Notes under the pieces: model-generated
What the model was told of the DNA's origin: nothing
The model's database searches: none
What the model saw: only the letters and a program-made list of their open reading frames with translations
Program-made: the position numbers and the translations under genes
Part shown: piece by piece, positions 10,034 through 18,543 of the stretch
Position numbering within the stretch: position 1 is the stretch's first letter
Layout: each line of letters begins with the position of its first letter
Assembly (NCBI GenBank): GCA_002083365.1
Contig: LVWS01000038.1
Span: 62,001 to 126,000 of the forward strand
Length of the DNA: 64,000 bases
Reading direction: 5' to 3'
Origin: Nitrospira sp. SG-bin1
GTDB lineage: Bacteria; Nitrospirota; Nitrospiria; Nitrospirales; Nitrospiraceae

Positions 10034-10551
10034 GATTATGGGTCCGACTGAATAGTTCGGCTCCTGGGTCACAGACTCAGGATTGAGAAATTTCCTCACC
10101 TCATAGAAAGTCATTTCCCAGTGTAAGGAAGCGGCTATGTCGCGCTCTTCTCCGTAGCTCTGAGTAGACCGGTTAAGAACGACTTTCGCATTGCGCGTGA
10201 CCTGATCGCCAGAGTGACAAGCTTTTACCCCTTGTTACGTACCTTTTTTGGGTCTTGGCATGTCAATTCGCGGTAGGAATTTTGATCCATCAGTGTGCAA
10301 AAGTGGCCAGATTGCATGCGGCAACGCGCCACTATCTGGCACGGGGGTTGATGAAATGGTGCATCATGTGAACAGTCTTAGATGAAGAAGGCTATACCAA
10401 ATCAACAACTTGTGCGATGCCTATTGGGGTGTCAATCATGGACTGGGGTTTAGAAAGAAGGGATTTTGCTATGAGAGGCGAATGACCTGCGGTATCGTTA
10501 TTGCTCAGTAGTGCGGATACCGCGTCACAATCTGCATGAGGGAGGGCAACC
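10034..10551. other. Intergenic region, no gene seen
   Basis: About 520 bases between smc and a small membrane-protein gene. An imperfect inverted repeat (GTGGCCAGAT near 10305 against ATCTGGCAC near 10333) is the only structure I notice. No supported ORF or RNA was recognised. Confidence 0.5.
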
Positions 10552-10812
10552 ATGGCACTTTCGCAATCCCGGGATAGAACATCTCTTCGGCAATCGGCCG
10601 CTGACCTCTCCTTGACCCAAGTGACTCTGGAGGCACTGCTCATGCCCCATCATCGCAAAGCCGAAGCAGAACAGTCACGGATGGCGAGAGATGAACGGCG
10701 TGAGGATCTGGACGATGATCCATTGGGACCTGCCAGAGGCATCATCAACGGATTGCGTCTGTCTGCGACATTGTGGAGCGTCATTGCTCTCATGGTTCTC
10801 TTGATGCGGTAA
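10552..10812 (+). CDS. Small single-TM protein of unknown function
   Basis: 86 residues. The start is well supported by GAGGGAGGG 6-8 bases upstream. The N-terminal 60 residues are polar and charged (Arg/Asp/Glu-rich, with an RREDLDDD stretch), and one hydrophobic segment at about 66-84 reaches the C-terminus. This gives the topology of a C-tail-anchored membrane protein with a cytoplasmic N-domain. I do not recognise the family. It sits alone between smc and the shc operon. Confidence 0.6.
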   Translation: MALSQSRDRTSLRQSAADLSLTQVTLEALLMPHHRKAEAEQSRMARDERREDLDDDPLGPARGIINGLRLSATLWSVIALMVLLMR

Positions 10813-11409
10813 CCCGTTCAAGGTTTTTGATCCGCTTTCCCCTTGATTCAGCATTGTCCTCAACTCAAAGTGCCTCGGCACTCCTTCTTTCGTTCCTTTG
10901 GCCCGCAATTCCAAAGAAAATTAGACACCGTTCCTCTGATTTCTAAAGCTTGTGTTCTAGAATTCCGTCGTGGCGAGACACGACCTTCTTTTTCGTCACA
11001 CTGATCCGTTTTCCCGAGGTCGAACGGATGTAATGGTTCTTCTAATCAGCCGCTCGAGCAATTTATATCGTTTGGCCCGAAGAACGCTCCAGACCCGGCT
11101 TGAATGAGCTGATGTGACAACCTCTTGAACGGATATTCGCGCAGTAGAAATGGCATGAGTACCGGCTCTGCTGTTCACACCTGAGTTCTGTGACTCAAAG
11201 AAGCTGTCGGAGGGATGTGTGCCGTCACCTACACCTGCAAAAAATATATATAGTTCAGGCACTTCTCCTATCGTTCGCTTGACTCGCTTCCCATCGTCTG
11301 TTATAAGCCTCCCGTATATTGTGAGTATGGAAAGGTTTACGAAGGGAGACCATTGCAAGATGCCGGTCTTTCACCCTCCTCAATCCTGTCGTTCTCGTCA
11401 TAAAGATTC
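10813..11409. other. Intergenic region upstream of shc
   Basis: About 600 bases. It holds a short palindrome at 10869-10882 (AGTGCC/GGCACT) followed by pyrimidine-rich sequence, possibly a weak terminator for the preceding small gene, and the shc promoter listed separately. No supported gene was seen. The stretch is visibly more AT-rich than its neighbours. Confidence 0.5.
11279..11307 (+). promoter_or_regulatory. Likely sigma70-type promoter of the shc operon
   Basis: TTGACT and TATAAG are separated by 17 bases, ending about 100 bases upstream of the shc ATG. The spacing and both hexamers fit a housekeeping promoter well. Confidence 0.55.
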
Positions 11410-13593
11410 ATGAATATCATAAAGGCGTTATTCAATCGCCTCTCTGATAGTCTGCTCTCGACCGTTCAGGGGCGACTCGATCATGCTTCTGAGCTTACCC
11501 CTGTTGCCTCGCTTCGCTTGGTTTCGGACAAACCAGTAGTTCTATCGGCATTGGATTCTTCCGCCGCCCGACGGCCTATCGGCCATGCGGTCAGCCAGCC
11601 TGATGCGGTGGATGATGCCATCAGACGGAGTCAATCGTGGTTTTTCAATCGCCAGCATGCCGAAGGGTATTGGGTTGCCGAACTGGAAGCGGACACGACT
11701 TTGACTTCCGAGTACTTGATGTTGCGTCGATTCCTGGATCGGGTCGATCCTGATCGGGAGGCGAAGGCTGTTCAATACCTTAAGACGACGCAATTGCCGG
11801 ACGGTGGATGGCCCATCTATTACGGTGGTCCGGCGGAGATCAGCGCATCGGTCAAAGCATATTTTGCGCTCAAACTAAGCGGCGTGGCGGCGGACGAACC
11901 GTGTATGATCCGGGCCAAAGAGCGGATTTTGGCGATGGGCGGCGTCTTGCACGCCAACGTGTTTACGAAAATCACGCTGGCCTTGTTCGACCAGTATGAT
12001 TGGGAAGGTGTCCCCCATATGCCGGTCGAACTGATGTTGTTGCCGAAAAAGTTCTACTTCAGCATCTATGCGATTTCGTATTGGTCTCGAGCCGTGTTGA
12101 TTCCCCTACTCATCGTATTTGCGCACCGCCCGGTTTGCCGAATCCCACGCGAACAAGGCATCGACGAATTGTATCCAATCCCGCGAGCGGAAGTTCGGTA
12201 TTGGAAATACCCTCCGTTCAATAAGGATCAGGCGTGGTTCACTCCCCACAACTTCTTCGTGGCATTGGATGCGATGCTGAAACTGTATGACCGAATGCCC
12301 ATGCGGGTGTTGCGGGAAAAAGCATTGCATAAAGCTGCCTGCTGGATGGTGGATCACCTGAAAGGGTGTGGCGGGCTCGGTGCTATTTATCCGGCAATGG
12401 CCAACTCAATTATGGCGCTTCAATGCTTGGGATACAATGCCGATGATCCCCTGGTCGTCAAGGCGCTTCGTGAGATCGAAGAGTTGGAGGTCCACGATTC
12501 CACGATGATCGATGATGAGGTCGTCTCCACGCTTCATCTCCAACCTTGTTTTTCTCCGATTTGGGATACCGCGTTACTCACGAATGCTCTGATTGAGGCA
12601 GGAGTATCGCAGGATCATGCCGCCCTTCAAAAGGCGGGTCGGTATCTCATGTCCAGGCAAACCAAGACCGTGGGTGACTGGATTGTCTCTTCGCCGAGGG
12701 CAGAACCGGGTGGGTGGTATTTTCAGTTTGAGAACGAGTTGTACCCGGATGTGGATGACTCTGCCGTGGTGATCATGGCACTCTCCAAATTGAAGATCCC
12801 TGGTCAGGAGACTGCACTGAACGCGTCTATTCTGCGTGGGATGCGATGGGTCTTGGCGATGCAGGGGTCCGACGGCGGATGGGGGGCTTACGATAAGGAC
12901 AATAACCGGGTTGTTTTCAACTATATTCCGTTCGCCGATCACAAGGCGCTGTTAGACCCCAGTACTTCCGATCTGGCCGGGCGGTGTCTGGAGATGCTCG
13001 GCGCCTTGGGATATGACAAGACTCATCCAGCCGCCGGACCGGCCTTGGCCTTTCTGAAGAAGGAACAGGAGGAAGACGGTAGTTGGTACGGACGCTGGGG
13101 TGTCAATTATATCTATGGAACGTGGTCCGTGTTGGCGGGACTCAGGGCGATCGGTGAAGATCTCTCGGCGTCGTACATTCGTCGGGCGGTCACCTGGGTG
13201 GAATCGAAACAGAATCCCGACGGGGGATGGGGCGAGTCGTGTCTCTCTTACAGAGACGATGTGAATCATCACGGTGCGGGAGAGAGCACGCCGTCGCAAA
13301 CTGCATGGGCGTTGATGGCTCTGATGTCGGCCGGAGCGATTGATTCCTTCAGCGTCGCACGCGGCATACAATTCCTCCTTCGCCGCCAAACGAGGGATGG
13401 TTCATGGGAGGAAATCGCTCATACCGGCACCGGGTTTCCGCGTGTGTTTTATCTCCGGTATCATTGGTATTGCCAATACTTCCCGCTATGGGCTCTGGCG
13501 ATGTACCGGAATCTTCGCTCCCGTGGGAAGATGCGGGCCGACGAACTTCGCCATCATATTCAAGGAACTGACTCGCCCCGGTCCGAGCATTGA
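11410..13593 (+). CDS. shc: Squalene-hopene cyclase
   Basis: 727 residues. It cyclises squalene to hopene/hopanol at the membrane. The catalytic DVDD (DXDD) motif lies at residues 447-450, and multiple QW-type repeats (for example DGGWP near 131, DGGWG near 485, DGSWYGRWG near 560, DGGWGES near 605, DGSWEE near 665) are present. The N-terminus is roughly 50-60 residues longer than typical bacterial cyclases, and no clear ribosome binding site precedes the ATG, so the true start could be further in. The stop overlaps the TTG start of hpnG, which shows co-translation in a hopanoid operon. Confidence 0.95.
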   Translation: MNIIKALFNRLSDSLLSTVQGRLDHASELTPVASLRLVSDKPVVLSALDSSAARRPIGHAVSQPDAVDDAIRRSQSWFFNRQHAEGYWVAELEADTTLTSEYLMLRRFLDRVDPDREAKAVQYLKTTQLPDGGWPIYYGGPAEISASVKAYFALKLSGVAADEPCMIRAKERILAMGGVLHANVFTKITLALFDQYDWEGVPHMPVELMLLPKKFYFSIYAISYWSRAVLIPLLIVFAHRPVCRIPREQGIDELYPIPRAEVRYWKYPPFNKDQAWFTPHNFFVALDAMLKLYDRMPMRVLREKALHKAACWMVDHLKGCGGLGAIYPAMANSIMALQCLGYNADDPLVVKALREIEELEVHDSTMIDDEVVSTLHLQPCFSPIWDTALLTNALIEAGVSQDHAALQKAGRYLMSRQTKTVGDWIVSSPRAEPGGWYFQFENELYPDVDDSAVVIMALSKLKIPGQETALNASILRGMRWVLAMQGSDGGWGAYDKDNNRVVFNYIPFADHKALLDPSTSDLAGRCLEMLGALGYDKTHPAAGPALAFLKKEQEEDGSWYGRWGVNYIYGTWSVLAGLRAIGEDLSASYIRRAVTWVESKQNPDGGWGESCLSYRDDVNHHGAGESTPSQTAWALMALMSAGAIDSFSVARGIQFLLRRQTRDGSWEEIAHTGTGFPRVFYLRYHWYCQYFPLWALAMYRNLRSRGKMRADELRHHIQGTDSPRSEH

Positions 13594-14423
13594 CCTTCGC
13601 CGATTCTCTTTCCCCTCGCTCCTCTGATACTGTGCCGCCGAAACGAATTGCTGTTTTTGCCGCCACTTCGTGGGAAATGGTCTCGGTGCGGTCGGCATTT
13701 CCTCCTGGCGTTGAACGGCGAATCGGCGATCTCTCCGTTCACGTGCGAACCGTAGGCGATCGAGAATATTGGCTTGCTCAAACCGGCGTCGGTCTTGAAA
13801 AGGCAGGGCGAAGGGCAGCTCAGTTGCTGGATCATCAGTCGTTCAGCCTTGCGATTTCCTCGGGGTTTGCCTGCGCGCTCATGGCGGCACACATCGGAGC
13901 GCTCTTGGTAAGTCGAGAAGTGATGCATCAGGGGACAGGCCACGACGAGCTCTCGGAAACGGTCGATGTGCCCGGCGAGGAACGGGATCTCGTGTTGACG
14001 TTTGTCGATACTGTGGTGCCTCCGGCACACATCGGACGATTCGTGTCAACCGATCGGGTGGTCGGTCGAGCCTCGGAGAAGGAACAGCTTGCGCAACGTA
14101 CGGGAGCCATCGGCCTTGATATGGAAAGCTTCGCGTTGGCTGCTCAAGCGCGACGGACACGAGTGCCTTTCGTCATCATCCGCTCTGTCTCGGACCTGTT
14201 GGACGAAGATCTTCCGCTTGACTTCAATCTCTTTCTCAGGCCCACTGGGTGGCTTAAAGGTATCGGCGCGGTCTTGTCCGCTCCCTCATGCCTCCTTGGC
14301 CTTGGCCGGCTCCGTCATCAGAGCGTCGTCGCAGGAGAGGCCCTAACGGATTTTTTCCGCCGCTATGCTGTCGCAATGGCGACGAAGCGGCGAGAGGAAG
14401 AACTTTCAGCGACTCAATCATGA
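13590..14423 (+). CDS. hpnG: Hopanoid-associated nucleoside phosphorylase HpnG
   Basis: 277 residues from a TTG that overlaps the shc stop; a GTG at 13632 is an alternative start. The fold is that of purine nucleoside phosphorylase/MTA nucleosidase, with a glycine-rich TGVGLEKAG segment, a central GLDMESFALA stretch (substrate/ribose-binding Met-Glu) and an SVSDLLDEDLP region. In hopanoid pathways HpnG removes adenine from adenosylhopane to give phosphoribosylhopane. Placement directly behind shc, with hpnH at about 26 kb, supports this assignment over a general nucleosidase. It overlaps mlaE by 4 bases. Confidence 0.85.
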   Translation: MTFADSLSPRSSDTVPPKRIAVFAATSWEMVSVRSAFPPGVERRIGDLSVHVRTVGDREYWLAQTGVGLEKAGRRAAQLLDHQSFSLAISSGFACALMAAHIGALLVSREVMHQGTGHDELSETVDVPGEERDLVLTFVDTVVPPAHIGRFVSTDRVVGRASEKEQLAQRTGAIGLDMESFALAAQARRTRVPFVIIRSVSDLLDEDLPLDFNLFLRPTGWLKGIGAVLSAPSCLLGLGRLRHQSVVAGEALTDFFRRYAVAMATKRREEELSATQS

Positions 14424-15187
14424 TGCTTGTGCGACTGACCGGCCGATGGGCGCTCACCCATGTGGCAGAGATGGGCCGGATGTTGATTTTCGTGGTGTCG
14501 TCGTTCGCGTGGCTGGCACGTCCGCCGTTGCGTGGCATGCAAATCGTCAAGCAACTCCACTTCATCGGCTACAAGTCGACATTCGTCGTCGTGCTGACAG
14601 CGGCGTTCACCGGAATGGTGCTCGCCCTCCAAGGCTACTACACGTTGCGAAAGTTCGGATCCGAGGGCTTATTAGGTTCCGCCGTGGCGCTCAGCATGAT
14701 TCGCGAACTGGGGCCGGTCTTGGCCGCGCTGATGGTGACGGCGCGCGCCGGTTCCGCCATCACGGCGGAGATCGGCATCATGCGGATCACGGAACAGATC
14801 GACGCGCTCGATACCATGGCCGTCAATCCGCTCCAATATCTGATTGCGCCGAAGCTCGTGGCAGGGTTAATCGGCGTTCCGCTGCTCGTCGCGATCTTCG
14901 ATGTGGTCGGGATCTACGGCGGTCATCTTGTCGGAGTGGACCTGCTCGGCGTCAATGCCGGTTCGTACTGGAATTCCATCGAGGCCGCGGTCGAATGGAA
15001 AGACGTCTACGGCGGCATTCTCAAATCCATCAGTTTTGGTCTGATCGTGAGTTGGGTGTGCTGCTATAAGGGCTTTTACACCAAAATGAGCGCCGAAGGG
15101 CTCGGCGCCGCCACGACCGAAGCGGTCGTGTTGTCATCGGTCTTGATTCTCATCTGGGACTACTTTCTGACGTCATTGTTGTTGTAG
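14420..15187 (+). CDS. mlaE: Lipid-transport ABC permease MlaE
   Basis: 255 residues starting with ATG ATG at 14420, overlapping the hpnG stop. Several membrane segments and the typical MlaE/YrbE signatures are present (GSEGLLGSAVALSMIRELGP and AEIGIMRITEQIDAL in the conserved cytoplasmic region). It forms the inner-membrane permease of the MCE-type lipid transporter with MlaF and MlaD encoded directly downstream. Fusion of the mla genes to a hopanoid operon suggests the cargo may include hopanoids or phospholipids; that is inference. Confidence 0.93.
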   Translation: MMLVRLTGRWALTHVAEMGRMLIFVVSSFAWLARPPLRGMQIVKQLHFIGYKSTFVVVLTAAFTGMVLALQGYYTLRKFGSEGLLGSAVALSMIRELGPVLAALMVTARAGSAITAEIGIMRITEQIDALDTMAVNPLQYLIAPKLVAGLIGVPLLVAIFDVVGIYGGHLVGVDLLGVNAGSYWNSIEAAVEWKDVYGGILKSISFGLIVSWVCCYKGFYTKMSAEGLGAATTEAVVLSSVLILIWDYFLTSLLL

Positions 15188-15189
15188 TC

Positions 15190-15948
15190 ATGCTGAAGCT
15201 TGTGGGTCTCACGAAGACGTTGGGCGGTCAGCCGGTCTTGCAAGGCCTTGATCTCGTCATCCCTGAAGGAAAACTGACGACCATCATCGGTCGCAGTGGT
15301 GAGGGCAAGAGCGTGCTGCTGAAGCACATGATCGGCCTTCTCCAACCGGATTCAGGGGAAGTGTGGATCGATGGGGTCGAGATTTCGCGACTCCGCGGCA
15401 ATGCACTCAACGAAGTGCGAAAGCGGTTCGCGATGTTGTTTCAAGGGGCGGCGCTGTTCGATTCGCTGACGGTGTTCGAAAATGTGGCCTTTCCGCTCAG
15501 AGAACGACTTCGAATGAAAGGGCCGGATGTCACTGACCGCGTGAACGAAAAACTGGAGCAGGTGGGTTTGGCCGGCATGGGGCATAAATTCCCCGCGGAA
15601 CTCAGCGGAGGCATGCGCAAACGCGCCGGGTTGGCACGCGCATTGGTGATGCAACCGGAGATCATTTTGTTCGACGAGCCGACGACAGGTCTCGATCCCC
15701 TCATGGCCAAGTCGATTCATGATCTCATCACGAGCATGCAGCGGAAGTTCAGATTTACCGCCGTGATGGTGAGTCACGAAATTCCGGAGATATTCGGGAT
15801 TTCGGACTATGTCGCCATGTTAAAACGCGGAAAAATAGCCGTGATGGCCGAGCCGGCTGAGTTTCAACGGACGACCGATCCCGAAATCAGAGAATTCATT
15901 TCAGTCGGCGGGACGGTGGCGCTGTCCCACGGCGGTTTTCGCGGGTAG
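15190..15948 (+). CDS. mlaF: Lipid-transport ABC ATPase MlaF
   Basis: 252 residues. Walker A GRSGEGKS (34-41), Q-loop at FQGAA, ABC signature LSGGM (138-142) and Walker B ILFDEP (159-164) are intact, followed by the H-loop His in VSHEIPE. It energises the MlaE permease. It starts 3 bases after the mlaE stop. No mlaB (STAS) gene is seen in the operon. Confidence 0.94.
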   Translation: MLKLVGLTKTLGGQPVLQGLDLVIPEGKLTTIIGRSGEGKSVLLKHMIGLLQPDSGEVWIDGVEISRLRGNALNEVRKRFAMLFQGAALFDSLTVFENVAFPLRERLRMKGPDVTDRVNEKLEQVGLAGMGHKFPAELSGGMRKRAGLARALVMQPEIILFDEPTTGLDPLMAKSIHDLITSMQRKFRFTAVMVSHEIPEIFGISDYVAMLKRGKIAVMAEPAEFQRTTDPEIREFISVGGTVALSHGGFRG

Positions 15949-15957
15949 AGGAGGGGC

Positions 15958-16404
15958 ATGATGGACAAAAGCCGGCTGGAGCTGATCGTCGGTGCATTCG
16001 TGTTGATCGGGATCGTTTGCTTGGGCTATCTTTCGATCAAACTCGGCAAGTTGGAACTGATCGGCGGGGACGTCTATGAAGTCGATGCTCTGTTCAATTC
16101 AGCCACCGGGCTGAAAGCCGGGGCTTCCGTGGAAGTCGCCGGTGTCGAGGTGGGGCGAGTCAAGACGATCAGCTTGAAAGAGGACCGGGCGATGGTGAGA
16201 CTGGCGGTCCAGAGCGGGACGAAGCTCTATTCCGATACCATCGCCTCGATCAAGACGAGAGGCATCATCGGCGAAAAATACCTGGCCCTCTCGCCGGGTG
16301 GTGGGGGAGACGCTCTGAAACCGGGGGATACCATTCGCGACACGGAATCGGGGCTGGACTTGGAGGAGTTGGTGAGTCAATACGTTCATGGTAAGGTCAA
16401 TTAG
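15958..16404 (+). CDS. mlaD: MCE-domain periplasmic lipid-binding protein MlaD
   Basis: 148 residues, preceded by AGGAGGGG. One N-terminal membrane anchor (about 8-28) is followed by a single MCE domain (about 38-118) with FNSATGLKAGASVEVAGVEV-type consensus and a short C-terminal helix. MlaD forms a hexameric ring on MlaE in the periplasm. The length matches minimal MlaD proteins. Confidence 0.93.
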   Translation: MMDKSRLELIVGAFVLIGIVCLGYLSIKLGKLELIGGDVYEVDALFNSATGLKAGASVEVAGVEVGRVKTISLKEDRAMVRLAVQSGTKLYSDTIASIKTRGIIGEKYLALSPGGGGDALKPGDTIRDTESGLDLEELVSQYVHGKVN

Positions 16405-16462
16405 CCTGATCGATCAAGCGGATGAATTGCAGGACGCCATATTGGCGTGAGAGAGAGGCGCG

Positions 16463-17101
16463 ATGAGGGCGTTCAAGAATGCTCGCAGCGGACGAAGAGG
16501 TGGTCGCGTGTGGTTCACGGGATTCATCATGGTCATCTGTATCGGAGTGACGCTGCCCGGGTACGCGGGGCCGCCCACCGACTCCATGAAGGCCACGATC
16601 GACGAAGTGCTCCGCATCGTGAGGGAGAAGGAGCTCAAGCAACCGGAGAGAGCCGAGGAACGAAGACACCTTTTGGAACGGGTGGTGGCGGCCCGATTTG
16701 ACTATACGGAAATGTCCCGTCGAGCTTTGGGCGCTCCCTGGAACCAGCTGACCGATCAGCAGAAAGATGAATTTGTCGATCTTTTTCGGAGGCTGCTGAC
16801 GAACTCATACGCGGACAAAATTGAAACCTATTCCGGTGAGGGCGTGCAGTACCTGAATGAACGAACGGAAAAGGAATATGCTGAAGTTAGGACCAAAGTG
16901 CTCTCCGGAAAGACAGAGATCCCGCTGGATTATCGCCTGATCAACAAGACGGACGAGTGGCGAGTCTACGACGTTGTCGTGGACGGAGTCAGCCTGGTGA
17001 ACAACTATCGCGGGCAGTTTACGAAGATTCTTCGTGCCTCCTCCTATTCGGATCTCGTCGATCAACTCCGCAAGAAATCCGACAAACTCAAGGCGCCATA
17101 A
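16463..17101 (+). CDS. mlaC: Periplasmic lipid shuttle MlaC (Ttg2D family)
   Basis: 212 residues with a signal peptide (about 1-40, ending near GYAGPP) preceded by an Arg-rich start. The Ttg2/Tol family body includes RFDYTEMSRRALG, FVDLFRRLL and an IPLDYRL beta strand. It should carry lipid between MlaFED and the outer membrane. It lies 58 bases downstream of mlaD and is followed by an outer-membrane barrel gene where mlaA might be expected. Confidence 0.9.
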   Translation: MRAFKNARSGRRGGRVWFTGFIMVICIGVTLPGYAGPPTDSMKATIDEVLRIVREKELKQPERAEERRHLLERVVAARFDYTEMSRRALGAPWNQLTDQQKDEFVDLFRRLLTNSYADKIETYSGEGVQYLNERTEKEYAEVRTKVLSGKTEIPLDYRLINKTDEWRVYDVVVDGVSLVNNYRGQFTKILRASSYSDLVDQLRKKSDKLKAP

Positions 17102-17117
17102 CGTCGTGTGCGGAGTC

Positions 17118-18326
17118 ATGAGGACGTGTAAGCGCAGCCTTGCTGTCGGTGTCGCACTCGTGCTGTTGTGTGGGCCGTGTCCCTTTGCGCGCACCGACGC
17201 TCACGCCGACGTGAAGTTTTTCCCGATTCCCGCCGTCAGTTCCAGCAAAAACGACGGGAATGATGTCGGGATGATTGTGCCGGCCCTCATCACCGGACCC
17301 GACGGGGACCTCAAGTATTTGGTCGCGCCGATGGTGGTCTACAATTCGATCGTGGGTACCCGAGGCACCGTCAATCTCTTCCGTTATGAGCCGGGTGGAA
17401 AGGAGCTTCGAGGCATCGCGTCCTGGACGGAAGAGATCGAGCGGAAATTCTTGTTGAGTTATGTCGATCCGGGTTTCAGTAACGGGCGGTACAGCATTGG
17501 GTTTAGCGCCACCTATTTCAAGAACGCCACCGTGCGATTTTTTGGGCTTGGCCCGACGACGGTCGAGGGCAATGAGACCAACTTCACGGCTCCAGAGACG
17601 AGGCTGAACTGGAGATTCGGCGTCTATGCCAATGAAGTGACGCAGATCGCCGTGAGTCAACGACTCCGACATATGCAACCGATCCAGCAGGGCGCGACGG
17701 AACTTCCGTTCACGGGAAATGTGTTTCCAAATGTCCCAGGAGTGGACGGGGCGACGATTCTTGGCCAGCGGGTCAGCTTCCACTACGATACGCGGAATAA
17801 CCTGGTGACCCCGACGGATGGGATGGCGATCACGGCTTATGCCGAACTGAACTACAATTTCAAAAATAGCGCCGATCCTCTGTATTCTCGGTATGGTCTC
17901 GAGATCAAAAAGATGTTCGCAAGCGAATCCAAACGGGCGATTCTCGTGATCCGCGGTGATTTGCAAGCCACGCTCGGTTCAGATGTTCCGTTCTATGAAC
18001 AGAGCTCGTTGGGCGGTCAGGATAACCTGCGCGGGTTCGGCGTGAATCGGTACATCGACAAGCAGCTGATCGCGTTCAGTATTGAGGAACGCATTCATAT
18101 CCTTCGCACGCGACTGGCCGGGGTCATGGCGGATTTTGAAATTGCGCCGTTCATCGATACCGGGCAAGTGTTCAACTCGTTCAAGAATGTGAGCTTCAAG
18201 GATTATCGCATTACGCCGGGTATCGGATTTCGGGGGATCATACGGCCCAACGTCGTGGGACGTATTGATTATGGGTTCAGTAAGGAAGGTGGGGCAATCT
18301 TTGCCGGCCTTGATTTCCCGTACTAG
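17118..18326 (+). CDS. Omp85/BamA-like outer-membrane beta-barrel without POTRA domains
   Basis: 402 residues from the ATG at 17118, beginning with a signal peptide (about 1-30). The mature part starts almost at once with barrel-type strands; no POTRA repeats fit before residue 100. The Omp85 hallmark LRGF sits inside GGQDNLRGFGVNRY, and the C-terminus ends in an aromatic-rich strand with a final Tyr (LDFPY), as in outer-membrane barrels. It is the last gene of the mla unit (17 bases after mlaC), so it may serve as the outer-membrane port or acceptor in place of MlaA. That role is inference. Confidence 0.8.
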   Translation: MRTCKRSLAVGVALVLLCGPCPFARTDAHADVKFFPIPAVSSSKNDGNDVGMIVPALITGPDGDLKYLVAPMVVYNSIVGTRGTVNLFRYEPGGKELRGIASWTEEIERKFLLSYVDPGFSNGRYSIGFSATYFKNATVRFFGLGPTTVEGNETNFTAPETRLNWRFGVYANEVTQIAVSQRLRHMQPIQQGATELPFTGNVFPNVPGVDGATILGQRVSFHYDTRNNLVTPTDGMAITAYAELNYNFKNSADPLYSRYGLEIKKMFASESKRAILVIRGDLQATLGSDVPFYEQSSLGGQDNLRGFGVNRYIDKQLIAFSIEERIHILRTRLAGVMADFEIAPFIDTGQVFNSFKNVSFKDYRITPGIGFRGIIRPNVVGRIDYGFSKEGGAIFAGLDFPY

Positions 18327-18543
18327 GTATCATGCTCTACGCGCACTGAGCCGTCTTTTTCGGTAGGCTCATGGGAGCCGGAAGGAAAGTCCGATGACTA
18401 GGTTTCTTTCATAAGCGCTTGACTTCAAACGGTTCTTATGTGAAACTCCACCCAAATTTGGCTCCGTACAAGGGTAGCGGTCGGTGTCGGTATCGGTGTC
18501 AAGGGAGTGGTAGGTGATGGCAGACAAACGAAGGAGACCATCC

